A stretch of DNA of 64,000 nucleotides from contig NZ_SRUZ01000006.1 of NCBI RefSeq assembly GCF_004791165.1, positions 1 through 64,000 on the forward strand, in the 5' to 3' direction. Position 1 is the first letter of the stretch; each line of letters begins with the position of its first letter. The notes beneath the pieces are model-generated. The model was not told the DNA's origin. It did no database searches and saw nothing but the letters and a program-made list of their open reading frames with translations. The translations under genes were made by a program, and so were the position numbers. Of this stretch, positions 8,238 through 16,604 are shown one piece after another. The DNA comes from Mesorhizobium sp. M8A.F.Ca.ET.218.01.1.1. Its GTDB lineage: Bacteria; Pseudomonadota; Alphaproteobacteria; Rhizobiales; Rhizobiaceae.

Positions 8238-8699
8238 ATGCTCTACATTCTTGCACTCCTGATCGGCGTCATTGCCGGCCTGCGCGCCATGACGGCACCT
8301 GCCGCCGTCGCCTGGGGCGCCTATCTCGGCTGGCTGCCGGTTGCCGGCACCTGGGCGAGCTTCATGAGCCATTGGGCGGCTGTCGTCATCTTCACCATCC
8401 TGGCCATCGTCGAACTGGTCACCGACCAGTTGCCGTCGACGCCAAGCCGCAAGGTGCCGCAGCAGTTCGGCGCCCGCATCCTGCTCGGCGCCTTCTCTGG
8501 CGCGGTGATCGGCGCGGCCGGCGGCGCCACCATCGTGTGCCTGATCGCTGGCGTCATCGGCGCGGTCATCGGCACGCTGGGTGGCGCCGAAGCGCGCGGC
8601 CGGCTGGCGGCCGCTTTCGGCAAGGACCCGCCCGCCGCCTTCATCGAGGATGCGGTGGCGATCATCGGCGGCCTGCTTATCGTGGCGGCGGTGGCATGA
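8238..8699 (+). CDS. DUF4126-type small membrane protein
   Basis: A 153-residue, almost entirely hydrophobic protein that I place in or near DUF4126. Three to four membrane segments are visible: about residues 3-30, 45-62, 82-115 and 137-152. Glycine- and alanine-rich helices (LGAFSGAVIGAAGGATIVCLIAGVIGAVIG) suggest tight helix packing. Its stop overlaps the start of the following flavin reductase gene in an ATGA, so the two are probably translationally coupled. The function is unknown; the coupling hints at a membrane partner or permease for the reductase substrate. Confidence 0.7.
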   Translation: MLYILALLIGVIAGLRAMTAPAAVAWGAYLGWLPVAGTWASFMSHWAAVVIFTILAIVELVTDQLPSTPSRKVPQQFGARILLGAFSGAVIGAAGGATIVCLIAGVIGAVIGTLGGAEARGRLAAAFGKDPPAAFIEDAVAIIGGLLIVAAVA

Positions 8700-10087
8700 C
8701 GGCCCAGACCTTGAACACAAAGACCTTCGACGCCATCATCGTCGGCGCCGGACAGGCAGGGTCGCCATTGGCGGGCCGCCTGACGGCCGCCGGCATGACG
8801 GTGGCGCTGATCGAGCGCAAGCTGGTCGGCGGCACCTGCGTCAACACCGGTTGCATGCCGACCAAGACCATGGTGGCAAGCGCCTATGCCGCGCATCTCG
8901 CTCGCCGCGCCGCCGACTATGGCGTGACGCTCGGCGGTCCTGTCGGCGTCGACTATCAAAAGATCAAGGCGCGCAAGGACAAGGTCACCAACGACGCCCG
9001 TGGCAATTTGGAGACATGGATCGCCGGCATGAAGGGCTGCACGCTCTATCGCGGCCATGCCCGCTTCGAATCGGCCAACACGGTGCGTGTCGGCGACGAC
9101 CTTTTGACCGCCGAAAAGATCTTCCTCAATACGGGTGGCCGCGCCTCGGTGCCGGACCTGCCCGGCATCCACGACATCGACTATCTGACCAACTCCTCGA
9201 TGATGGATCTCGACGTTTTGCCGCGCCACCTGATCGTCGTCGGCGGCAGCTATATCTCGCTCGAATTCGCGCAGATGTTCCGCCGCTTCGGCTCGGAAGT
9301 CACCGTCATCGAAAAGAGCCCGCGCCTGACCGGCCGCGAGGACGAGGACGTCTCGGCCGCCATCCTGTCGATCCTCGAAAACGAAGGCATTGCGGTACAC
9401 GTCGGCGCAGACGATATCGGCTTCGCCAGACAGGGCGAGGACATTGCCGTGACCTTCTCGGCCGGCCAGCCGCCGGCGATAGGGTCGCATGTGCTGCTGG
9501 CGCTGGGACGCACTCCCAACACCGATGATCTCGGCCTCGACAGGGCCGGAGTCGAGGTCGACAAGCGCGGCTTCGTCACCGTTGACGACCAGTTGCGCAC
9601 CAGCGTGCCCGGCATCTGGGCGATGGGCGACTGCAACGGCAGGGGCGCCTTCACCCACACCTCCTACAACGACTACGAGATCGTCGCCGCCAATCTGCTC
9701 GACCATGATCCACGGAGGATCAGCGACCGGATCGAGGCCTATGCGCTCTACATCGATCCGCCGCTCGGCCGCTGCGGCATGACCGAGACGGCGGTGAGGA
9801 AATCCGGACGCCGCGCGCTTGTTGGCCAGCGGCCGATGACCCGCGTCGGCCGCGCCGTCGAGAAGGGCGAGACGCAAGGCTTCATGAAGATCCTGGTCGA
9901 CGCCGACACCAGGGAGATCCTCGGCTGCTCGGTGCTCGGCCCGGGCGGCGACGAGGCGGTGCATTGCGTGCTCGACCTGATGTACGCCAAGGCGCCGGTC
10001 GACACGCTGGCGCGCGCGATGCACATCCACCCGAATGTCTCGGAACTGCTGCCCACCATCGCCCAGGAACTGAAGCCGCTGGCCTGA
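8696..10087 (+). CDS. MerA-like FAD-dependent pyridine nucleotide-disulfide oxidoreductase
   Basis: A 463-residue class I flavoprotein disulfide reductase. FAD-binding GAGQAG is at residues 17-22, the redox-active pair C48/C53 is in GGTCVNTGCMPTK, the NAD(P)-binding GGSYISLEFA motif is mid-protein, AMGDCNGRG closes the FAD site, and the dimer-interface catalytic HPNVSE is near the C-terminus. It resembles mercuric reductase and its paralogues but lacks the N-terminal HMA domain and shows no C-terminal vicinal Cys pair, so mercury reduction is not supported. The start codon is the ATG overlapping the DUF4126 stop. The frame continues upstream to 8186, but that part shadows the DUF4126 gene. 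Confidence 0.9.
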   Translation: MTAQTLNTKTFDAIIVGAGQAGSPLAGRLTAAGMTVALIERKLVGGTCVNTGCMPTKTMVASAYAAHLARRAADYGVTLGGPVGVDYQKIKARKDKVTNDARGNLETWIAGMKGCTLYRGHARFESANTVRVGDDLLTAEKIFLNTGGRASVPDLPGIHDIDYLTNSSMMDLDVLPRHLIVVGGSYISLEFAQMFRRFGSEVTVIEKSPRLTGREDEDVSAAILSILENEGIAVHVGADDIGFARQGEDIAVTFSAGQPPAIGSHVLLALGRTPNTDDLGLDRAGVEVDKRGFVTVDDQLRTSVPGIWAMGDCNGRGAFTHTSYNDYEIVAANLLDHDPRRISDRIEAYALYIDPPLGRCGMTETAVRKSGRRALVGQRPMTRVGRAVEKGETQGFMKILVDADTREILGCSVLGPGGDEAVHCVLDLMYAKAPVDTLARAMHIHPNVSELLPTIAQELKPLA

Positions 10088-10201
10088 GCCACTCTCGTCA
10101 AGCTCCCGACTTTCTGCATTGCTGCATTGCGGCAATAGACATTGTGCCCGGCGGGGATCCTCGCGCAGTCTGAAATTGAACCGATTCAGTCTGGACCTCC
10201 C

Positions 10202-11380
10202 ATGCCCTTGCCGATCCTTGCGCTTGCCATTGCGTCCTTCTGCATCGGCACCACCGAATTCGTCATCATGGGCCTGCTGCCGGAGGTCGCCGCCGATCTC
10301 GGCGTGACGATCCCGGCCGCCGGACTGCTGGTCACGGGCTATGCGCTGGGCGTCGTCTTCGGCGCGCCCGTTGTGGCCATGGCCACCGCGCATCTGCCGC
10401 GCAAGCCCGTGCTGGTGGGGCTCGCCGCTTTGTTCGTCGTCGGCAACCTCTTCTGCGCCATCGCGCCCAATTACTGGCTGCTGATGGCGGCGCGCGTCTT
10501 CACCGCTTTCGGCCACGGCGCCTTCTTCGGCATCGGCTCGGTCGTCGCCGCAAGCCTGGTGCCGCGCAACAAGCGCGCCAGCGCCATCGCGCTGATGTTC
10601 GCCGGCCTGACGCTCGCCAACATCCTCGGCGTTCCGGCCGGCACCGCGCTCGGCGAAGCCTTTGGCTGGCGGGCCACGTTCCTGGCCGTGGTCGGCATCG
10701 GCCTGATCTCGGTCGCGGCCATCGCCTGGCTGGTGCCGTCGGACGTCACGGAACCGAGCGGCGGCGGTCTGCGTGCCGAAGTCCGCGTGCTTGGCAAGCT
10801 GCAGGTGTGGCTGGCGATGCTGATCGCGGCACTGACCTCGGCCAGCCTGTTCGCCGTCTTCACCTATATCAAACCCTATCTCACCGACGTGTCGGGCCTG
10901 TCGACAGCGGCGGTCACCTGGGTGCTTCTGCTGTTCGGCGCCGGCATGACCATCGGCAACATCATCGGCGGCAGGCTGGCCGACTGGAAACTGATGCCGA
11001 CGGTGATCGGCACACTGCTGCTGATGGCCCTGCTGTTCCTCGGCTTCATCCAGTTCGGCGCCATCGCCAGCGTCGCCATCGGCATCGTCTTCCTGTGGGG
11101 CGTGCTCATCTTCGTCGTCGTGCCGCCGCTGCAGATCCGTGTCGTCGAGGCGGCGTCGGAAGGACCGAACCTTGCCGCCACGCTGAACCAGGGCGCCTTC
11201 AATGTCGGCAATGCCGGCGGCGCCTGGATCGGCGGCGTGGCGCTGTCGGCGGGCGTTTCCTATGCCGATTTGCCGCTGGTCGGCGCGGTGCTCGCCCTGC
11301 TGGCGGTTGGCGTGGCGGTGCTATCGCAGGCGCTGGACAGGCGCGCGCCGGTCGCCGCCCTCCAGCCTGCCGCCGAATAA
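10202..11380 (+). CDS. MFS transporter, DHA1 (AraJ/YdhP-like) family
   Basis: A 392-residue, 12-helix major facilitator exporter. The opening LPILALAIASFCIGTTEFVIMGLLPEVA is the hallmark of the AraJ/YdhP/NepI type of drug:H+ antiporter, and the family A-like loop AHLPRKPVLVGL is between helices 2 and 3. Likely substrates are small metabolites or drugs; none is indicated by context. ATG 10202 fits the family start better than the TTG at 10142, though the ribosome site before it is weak. A palindromic repeat follows the stop. Confidence 0.88.
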   Translation: MPLPILALAIASFCIGTTEFVIMGLLPEVAADLGVTIPAAGLLVTGYALGVVFGAPVVAMATAHLPRKPVLVGLAALFVVGNLFCAIAPNYWLLMAARVFTAFGHGAFFGIGSVVAASLVPRNKRASAIALMFAGLTLANILGVPAGTALGEAFGWRATFLAVVGIGLISVAAIAWLVPSDVTEPSGGGLRAEVRVLGKLQVWLAMLIAALTSASLFAVFTYIKPYLTDVSGLSTAAVTWVLLLFGAGMTIGNIIGGRLADWKLMPTVIGTLLLMALLFLGFIQFGAIASVAIGIVFLWGVLIFVVVPPLQIRVVEAASEGPNLAATLNQGAFNVGNAGGAWIGGVALSAGVSYADLPLVGAVLALLAVGVAVLSQALDRRAPVAALQPAAE

Positions 11381-11382
11381 CT

Positions 11383-11428
11383 GCCTGTCCTCCCAAAAGT
11401 GCGCAGCGGTTTTGGGTCAACGACATGC
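11383..11428. repeat. Bulged palindromic repeat, copy C
   Basis: CCCAAAA (11392-11398) pairs with TTTTGGG (11410-11416), and a degenerate outer arm GCCTGTCC (11383-11390) matches CGACATGC (11421-11428) at six of eight positions. TCAA (11417-11420) is the one-sided bulge. On the minus strand it reads GCATGTCG-TTGA-CCCAAAA, the same layout as copies A and B. Confidence 0.75.
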
Positions 11429-11532
11429 GGCAAGGCAAAAGACTACTCTTGCGCCCATAGCGCGGCGGGCTGGACCAATCGACATCGGCACCTTCAAATG
11501 GGCATGTCTTCTCGCTCTTGATGGAGAACGTC

Positions 11533-12588
11533 ATGCAGAAATCGATCGAACGCATCGCCGGTGACAGCGACGGGGTTTCCTACGAATTCCCCGTGTTCCG
11601 CTTCGACGGCGCCGACAAGGCGGCCCCGTCGACCTACCTGCAGGCCGCACTCCATGCCGGCGAATTGCCGGGCGTCGTCGCCATCGATGCGTTGATACCG
11701 ATGTTGAGCAAGGCCGAGGCCGAAGGTCGTATCAAGGGCAACATCACCATCGTGCCCTGGGCCAACCCGATCGGCCGCGCGCAATATCATTTCGGCGAGC
11801 ACCAGGGCCGCTTTCATCTGGGCACCCGCACCAACTTCAACCGCGGCTTTCCGCTGCTGGCCGCGCCCGACGCCAGGCTCTTGCCAGACGCCACCTTTGG
11901 CGGCGCCGACCAGCGGCTGAAGTCGCGCCTAGTGCAGCTTTCGCTCGGCCACGACATCGTGCTCGACCTGCACTGCGACGACGAGGGCCTTGCCTATCTC
12001 TATGTCCACTCCAGCCTCTGGCCAGCCATGGCCGATTGCGCCGCCGCCATGGGCGTCGATGCCGTCGTGCTGTGGAGCGAGGACACCGACGGCACTTTCG
12101 AGGGCGCCTCGATCATGCCCTACCAGAACGCATCAGCCGATGTGGCGAAGCTTGACAGGCGCGTCGCCACCACCGTCGAATATCGGGGCATCCTCGATGT
12201 CGATGGCGCGCTCGCCTCGGCCGACGCGGCAGGCCTCTACCGGCTGCTGGCGATGCGCGGCGTGATATCCGACACCACCCTCCCCGCACCCGGCCCGTTC
12301 ACGGGTGTCGCGGCGCCGCTGGAAAACATCGACATGATGCCCGCACCCCGTGCCGGTGCCGTCCTCTATGACGTGAAGCCCGGCGACCGCGTCGCCAAGG
12401 GCGCGCGCCTCGCCACCATCGTCCACGCACCGGGCGAAGCCGATGGCCGCACCGAAGTGTTCGCGCCGCAGGACGGCATCATCCTGACGCGGCGCTCGCG
12501 CCGCATCATCCGCGCCGGCGAGGACCTGTTGAAACTGGTCGGCGACAGGAAGAGCGGCGACGCCAGGTCGGGCACGCTGGAAGACTGA
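11533..12588 (+). CDS. Succinylglutamate desuccinylase/aspartoacylase family zinc hydrolase
   Basis: A 351-residue M14-like deacylase. The zinc ligands H41 and E44 (ALHAGELPG) and H147 (VLDLHCDD) are in the expected order, with the substrate-binding NFNRGFP in between. The C-terminal third (about residues 255-345) is the small beta-rich domain typical of the AstE/AspA-like branch (GAVLYDVKPGDRVAKGARLA, biotinyl-like). The reaction is probably hydrolysis of an N-acyl amino acid or ectoine-type amide; the substrate is unknown. ATG 11533 follows GGAGA at five bases, better than 11521. It precedes the trp attenuator but is separated from it by about 50 bases. Confidence 0.85.
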   Translation: MQKSIERIAGDSDGVSYEFPVFRFDGADKAAPSTYLQAALHAGELPGVVAIDALIPMLSKAEAEGRIKGNITIVPWANPIGRAQYHFGEHQGRFHLGTRTNFNRGFPLLAAPDARLLPDATFGGADQRLKSRLVQLSLGHDIVLDLHCDDEGLAYLYVHSSLWPAMADCAAAMGVDAVVLWSEDTDGTFEGASIMPYQNASADVAKLDRRVATTVEYRGILDVDGALASADAAGLYRLLAMRGVISDTTLPAPGPFTGVAAPLENIDMMPAPRAGAVLYDVKPGDRVAKGARLATIVHAPGEADGRTEVFAPQDGIILTRRSRRIIRAGEDLLKLVGDRKSGDARSGTLED

Positions 12589-12605
12589 GCCTCCGTCGAA
12601 TCCAG

Positions 12606-12633
12606 TTGCGCCGCCGCCCAATCGCCGCTAAGG
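12606..12633 (+). promoter_or_regulatory. Candidate promoter for a leaderless trpL transcript
   Basis: TTGCGC (12606-12611) and CTAAGG (12628-12633) are 16 bases apart. The match is modest, but the spacing places the start of transcription on or next to the A of the trpL ATG at 12642. That agrees with the leaderless trpL mRNA that I recall being described in Sinorhizobium meliloti. Confidence 0.45.
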
Positions 12634-12641
12634 GAATCGCC

Positions 12642-12686
12642 ATGAACATGCGTTCGACCAAGACCATTTGGTGGTGGGCCTGCTGA
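12642..12686 (+). CDS. trpL: trp leader peptide
   Basis: A 14-residue ORF reading MNMRSTKTIWWWAC, with three consecutive TGG tryptophan codons at 12669-12677. It sits upstream of trpE(G), as in S. meliloti, whose leader peptide (recalled as 14 residues ending WWWAR) has the same length and Trp position. There is no Shine-Dalgarno sequence at a normal distance, in line with a leaderless message. Ribosome stalling at the Trp codons when tryptophan is scarce would favour the antiterminator. The peptide may also act in trans, as reported for S. meliloti. Confidence 0.93.
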   Translation: MNMRSTKTIWWWAC

Positions 12687-12724
12687 CAGCGGCCTGTTTT
12701 AACGCGTGCGCGTGAAAAGAGAGG

Positions 12725-12763
12725 TGGCCGCAACGGAATGTCCGGGCGGCCATTTGTTTTTTT
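12725..12763 (+). terminator. trp attenuator terminator
   Basis: TGGCCGC (12725-12731) pairs perfectly with GCGGCCA (12746-12752), with a small inner hairpin CGG-AATGT-CCG, and is followed by TTTGTTTTTTT ending at 12763. It ends transcription before trpE(G) when tryptophan is plentiful. Confidence 0.9.
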
Positions 12764-12809
12764 CAAGCCATTCCCGGGTCCGTTGCCCAAGTAGCTGATG
12801 GAGACGGCA

Positions 12810-14999
12810 ATGACGTTGAAGGTTCTGGAAAACGGCGCTGAAAGCTTCGTGACGGCGGGTGGCATCACCATCACCCGCGTGCGCCACGACCGGCCCTATG
12901 AAGGGGCGATCGACACTTATGTCGATGGGCTGAATTCCCGTCGGGGCGCGGTGTTTTCCTCCAATTACGAATATCCCGGCCGCTATACGCGCTGGGATAC
13001 GGCCATCATCGATCCGCCGCTGGTCATCTCCGCGCGCGGCCGTGCCATGCGCATCGAGGCGTTGAACGGCCGTGGCGAGGCACTGTTGCCGGTCATCGGC
13101 AGGACGCTCGGCGGTCTCTCCGAGGTCACGATCGCCGAGACTTCGAAAAAGCTGATCCGCCTCGACGTCGCCAAGCCCGGCCGTGTCTTCACCGAAGAGG
13201 AACGCAGCCGCGTTCCCTCGGTCTTCACCGTGCTGCGCGCCATCACCGCTCTGTTCAAGACGGCCGAAGATGCCAATCTCGGCCTCTACGGCGCCTTCGG
13301 CTACGACCTCGCCTTCCAGTTCGACCCGGTCGACCACACGCTGGTTCGCAAGGAAAGCCAGCGCGACCTGGTGCTGTTCCTGCCCGACGAGATCCTGGTC
13401 GTCGACCACTATTCGGCCAAGGCCTGGACCGACCGCTACGACTATGCGGGCGAGGGTTTTTCGACCGAAGGCCTGCCGCGCGACCAGATCGCCGAGCCGT
13501 TCAAGACCGCCGATCGCATCCCGCCGCGCGGCGATCATGAGCCCGGCGAATACGCCAATCTGGTGCGCCGGGCGATGGACTCTTTCAAGCGCGGCGACCT
13601 GTTCGAGGTCGTCCCCGGCCAGATGTTCTACGAGCGCTGCGAGACGCAGCCATCCGAGATTTCGCGCAAGCTGAAGTCCATCAACCCGTCGCCCTATTCC
13701 TTCTTCATCAATCTGGGCGAGAACGAATACCTGATCGGCGCGTCGCCTGAGATGTTCGTGCGCGTCAACGGCCGCCGCGTCGAGACCTGCCCGATCTCCG
13801 GCACCATCAAGCGCGGCGACGACGCCATTTCGGACTCCGAGCAGATCATCAAGCTGCTCAACTCCAAGAAGGACGAATCCGAGCTCACCATGTGCTCGGA
13901 CGTCGACCGCAACGACAAGTCGCGGGTCTGCGATCCAGGCTCGGTGCGCGTCATCGGCCGCCGCCAGATCGAGATGTATTCGCGCCTGATCCATACGGTC
14001 GATCATATCGAGGGGCGGCTGCGCGAGGGCATGGACGCTTTCGATGCGTTTCTCTCGCACGCCTGGGCGGTCACCGTCACCGGCGCGCCGAAACTGTGGG
14101 CCATGCGCTTCATCGAGCAGAACGAGAAGAGCCCGCGCGCCTGGTATGGCGGCGCCATCGGCATGGTCAACTTCAACGGCGACATGAACACCGGCCTGAC
14201 CTTGCGCACCATCCGCATCAAGGACGGCATCGCCGAGGTGCGCGCGGGCGCTACATTGCTCTTCGACAGCATTCCCGAGGAAGAAGAAGCCGAAACCGAA
14301 CTGAAAGCATCCGCCATGCTCTCCGCCATCCGTGACGCCAAGACGGGCAATTCGACCAGCACCGAGCGCGCATCCGCGCGCGTCGGCGACGGTGTCAACA
14401 TCCTTTTGGTCGACCACGAGGACTCCTTCGTCCACACGCTGGCCAACTACTTCCGCCAGACCGGCGCCAATGTCTCGACCGTGCGCACGCCGGTGCCGGA
14501 GGAAGTCTTCGACCGGCTGAAGCCCGATCTCGTCGTGCTGTCGCCCGGACCCGGTACGCCCAAGGATTTCGACTGCGCGGCGACCATCAGACGAGCGCGC
14601 GCCCGCGACCTGCCGATCTTCGGCGTCTGCCTTGGCCTGCAGGCGCTGGCCGAGGCCTATGGTGGCGAACTCAGGCAGTTGCACATTCCCATGCACGGCA
14701 AGCCGTCGCGCATCCGCGTCTCGAAGCCGGGTATCATCTTCTCAGGCCTGCCGAAGGAAGTCACCGTCGGCCGTTACCACTCGATCTTCGCCGATCCGGT
14801 GCGCCTGCCGGATGATTTCATGGTGACAGCCGAGACCGAGGACGGCGTCATCATGGCCTTCGAGCACCGCAAGGAGCCGATCGCAGCGGTGCAGTTCCAT
14901 CCGGAATCGATCATGACGCTCGGCCACAATGCCGGCATGCGCATCATCGAGAACATCGTTGCGCATTTGCCGCGCAAGGCCAAGGAAAAGGCAGCCTGA
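12810..14999 (+). CDS. trpE(G): Anthranilate synthase, fused TrpE-TrpG
   Basis: Converts chorismate and glutamine to anthranilate, the first step of tryptophan synthesis. Residues about 1-515 are the chorismate-using TrpE part (INPSPYSFFINLGENEYLIGASPEMFVR, CSDVDRNDKSRVC, HTVDHIEGRL, TVTGAPKLWAMRF). Residues about 530-729 are the TrpG glutaminase with C607 in FGVCLGLQAL and H697/E699 in QFHPES. The fused form is typical of rhizobia. ATG 12810 gives 729 residues and follows GGAG at six bases; the ATG at 12798 has no ribosome site. Expression is controlled by the trpL attenuator. Confidence 0.97.
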   Translation: MTLKVLENGAESFVTAGGITITRVRHDRPYEGAIDTYVDGLNSRRGAVFSSNYEYPGRYTRWDTAIIDPPLVISARGRAMRIEALNGRGEALLPVIGRTLGGLSEVTIAETSKKLIRLDVAKPGRVFTEEERSRVPSVFTVLRAITALFKTAEDANLGLYGAFGYDLAFQFDPVDHTLVRKESQRDLVLFLPDEILVVDHYSAKAWTDRYDYAGEGFSTEGLPRDQIAEPFKTADRIPPRGDHEPGEYANLVRRAMDSFKRGDLFEVVPGQMFYERCETQPSEISRKLKSINPSPYSFFINLGENEYLIGASPEMFVRVNGRRVETCPISGTIKRGDDAISDSEQIIKLLNSKKDESELTMCSDVDRNDKSRVCDPGSVRVIGRRQIEMYSRLIHTVDHIEGRLREGMDAFDAFLSHAWAVTVTGAPKLWAMRFIEQNEKSPRAWYGGAIGMVNFNGDMNTGLTLRTIRIKDGIAEVRAGATLLFDSIPEEEEAETELKASAMLSAIRDAKTGNSTSTERASARVGDGVNILLVDHEDSFVHTLANYFRQTGANVSTVRTPVPEEVFDRLKPDLVVLSPGPGTPKDFDCAATIRRARARDLPIFGVCLGLQALAEAYGGELRQLHIPMHGKPSRIRVSKPGIIFSGLPKEVTVGRYHSIFADPVRLPDDFMVTAETEDGVIMAFEHRKEPIAAVQFHPESIMTLGHNAGMRIIENIVAHLPRKAKEKAA

Positions 15000-15004
15000 C
15001 GGTA

Positions 15005-15952
15005 ATGGCCGAAGCCGAGAACACCATGGCGATCACGGCGAGGGCCGCCGCGAAGCGCAAGGTCGCCACCCTTGCCTTCTGGTCGATCGTGATCGCCTTT
15101 GTCGTGCTCGCGCTGAAAGCCGCCGCCTGGTACATAACCGGATCCGTGGCGCTCTATTCGGACGCGCTGGAATCGATCGTCAACGTCATCGCCTCGGTCG
15201 CCGCCTTCTGGGCGATCCAGGTCAGCTACAAGCCGGCCGACCAGGATCACCCCTTCGGCCACCACAAGGCCGAGTATTTCTCGGCCGTGCTCGAAGGCGT
15301 ACTGATCGTGCTCGCGGCGCTTTTGATCCTGAACGAAGTCTGGCGCTCCTGGCAGGCGCCGGCTCCGCTCGAACAGCCTTGGAAAGGCCTTGCCGTCAAC
15401 GGCGTCGCCACCGTCATCAATGCCTTCTGGGCCTGGGCGCTGATCCGCGTGGGCCGAGCCGAAAAGTCACCGGCGCTGGTCGCCGACGGCAATCACATCA
15501 TGACCGATGTGGTAACCTCGATCGGCGTCTTCGGCGGCTTGGTCGGAGCAATCCTGACTGGCTGGCAAATCCTCGACCCGGCACTGGCCGTCATCGTCGC
15601 GCTCAACATCCTGTGGCAGGGCTGGCATGTCATCGGCTCGTCGATGAACGGCCTGATGGACCGGGCCGTCGGCACGGCGGAGCACATGCGCATCCGCGAC
15701 ATCATCTCGGCCAATTGCAAAGGCGCGATGGAGGTGCACGACCTCAAGACCCGCATCGCCGGCCGCGCCACCTTCATCGAATTCCATCTGGTCGTCGACG
15801 CCGACATGTCGGTCGGTGCCAGCCACGTCATCTGCGATCGCATCGAGGACGCGCTGAAGGCCGAACTCCCTTCGGTGCGGGTGACCATCCATGTCGAGCC
15901 GGATGATGAGGCAAAACTGCCCAAGGGTACGACGGCGGTGCCGTTCGCCTGA
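15005..15952 (+). CDS. Cation diffusion facilitator (CDF) metal efflux transporter
   Basis: A 315-residue CDF antiporter with six helices (about residues 20-45, 48-70, 88-108, 125-145, 155-185) and a C-terminal ferredoxin-like cytoplasmic domain (from about 215). The metal-site motifs YSDALES (51-57) in helix 2 and DGNHIMTD in helix 5 are present, and the His-rich DHPFGHHKAEYF loop follows helix 2. Such proteins export Zn, Fe, Mn or Co. It starts five bases after trpE(G) stops, so it may be cotranscribed with it and come under the trp attenuator, although no functional link is evident. Confidence 0.9.
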   Translation: MAEAENTMAITARAAAKRKVATLAFWSIVIAFVVLALKAAAWYITGSVALYSDALESIVNVIASVAAFWAIQVSYKPADQDHPFGHHKAEYFSAVLEGVLIVLAALLILNEVWRSWQAPAPLEQPWKGLAVNGVATVINAFWAWALIRVGRAEKSPALVADGNHIMTDVVTSIGVFGGLVGAILTGWQILDPALAVIVALNILWQGWHVIGSSMNGLMDRAVGTAEHMRIRDIISANCKGAMEVHDLKTRIAGRATFIEFHLVVDADMSVGASHVICDRIEDALKAELPSVRVTIHVEPDDEAKLPKGTTAVPFA

Positions 15953-15958
15953 GGCGGT

Positions 15959-16345
15959 TCACCAAGTCTCGATTGAGAGGCCGTTGATGCGCTCGAATTC
16001 CCGGACGTTGCGGGTGATCAGAATGAGGCTTCTAGCGCGCGCCTGCCCGCCAATGAGCGCATCATAGGGGCCAATTGGCGTCCCCAACGCTGCAAGCGTT
16101 GCCCGAATCTCTCCGGCATGCCTCGCGTCCTCTCGATCGAATTCAAGCACCGGGAATTGCAAAGCTTCGATGCGCGCCAGATTTTCAGCTCTTCTCTGGC
16201 TCCTTTCGGCACCATAGTACAGTTCATGTGCCACGATCGCCGAAAGCGCAAAATCCTGCGGCGTGTGCTGTTTCAGAAGCGCGAGTAGACTCGCGTCACC
16301 TTTGATGACGGCAATAACGGCGTTGGTATCAAGCAGATAGATCAC
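15959..16345 (-). CDS. vapC: VapC-type PIN-domain toxin
   Basis: A 128-residue PIN ribonuclease. The acidic metal ligands D6 (YLLDTNAV), E41 (VAHELYYG) and D95 (IGPYDALIGG) and the TRNVREF segment near residue 111 are all in place, so the toxin looks active. VapC toxins cut specific tRNAs or other RNAs and are blocked by their VapB partner. The start is a GTG at 16345 that overlaps the vapB stop in GTGA, giving translational coupling. It converges with the CDF gene, six bases apart. Confidence 0.92.
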   Translation of the reverse strand: MIYLLDTNAVIAVIKGDASLLALLKQHTPQDFALSAIVAHELYYGAERSQRRAENLARIEALQFPVLEFDREDARHAGEIRATLAALGTPIGPYDALIGGQARARSLILITRNVREFERINGLSIETW

Positions 16346-16590
16346 TTGAAGATGTCGTCCAAGGCAGGTCTATCCTGCCCCTCCTGCCGTTCCAGCGCCG
16401 CTTCGACAAAATCCTCGTCGACTGGTCCGATCACCTGGTCAAGCCACGCCCAATCCTGCACGAGTGGCTCAAGTATGACAGTATGCCCATGGCGACGGAT
16501 CGAAACCTCGTCCGTTTCGAAACGAAACTCTTTGGGCAGACGCACAGCTTGTGACCGGCCCGACCAGAACACCTTTGCCTTGTCCATCAT
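16342..16590 (-). CDS. vapB: VapB-type antitoxin
   Basis: An 82-residue antitoxin with the N-terminal AbrB/SpoVT-like DNA-binding strand motif KAKVFWSGRSQAVRLPKEFRF (residues 4-24) and an acidic C-terminal tail (about 55-82) that would wrap VapC. It is expected to neutralise the toxin and, with it, repress the operon. ATG 16590 has GAGG five bases upstream; the second ATG at 16587 is an alternative. The operator-like repeats and promoter lie immediately upstream. Confidence 0.92.
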   Translation of the reverse strand: MMDKAKVFWSGRSQAVRLPKEFRFETDEVSIRRHGHTVILEPLVQDWAWLDQVIGPVDEDFVEAALERQEGQDRPALDDIFK

Positions 16591-16604
16591 GCCATCCTCA
16601 AATG

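Larger units (their letters stand above)
12642..12763 (+). ncRNA. trp attenuator RNA (rnTrpL-like)
   Basis: The terminated leader transcript would be about 120 nt. GCGGCC (12689-12694) can pair with GGCCGC (12726-12731) as the antiterminator. When GCGGCC is instead held by the Trp-codon side (GGCC at 12677-12680), GGCCGC is free to form the terminator. In S. meliloti the corresponding short RNA, rnTrpL, is known to act in trans on other mRNAs. A trans role here is inferred from homology only. Confidence 0.75.

Noticed and set aside
8696..10087. Mercuric reductase (merA)
   Set aside because: C-terminal vicinal cysteines and HMA domain are absent and no mer operon genes are nearby.
8321..10516. 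A 731-codon open frame on the minus strand
   Set aside because: It runs antisense to the DUF4126 and MerA-like genes and into the MFS gene; no recognisable domain.
12699..14696. A 665-codon open frame on the minus strand
   Set aside because: It is fully antisense to trpE(G), whose motifs are complete; the frame is open because of high GC and codon bias, and its translation shows no family resemblance.
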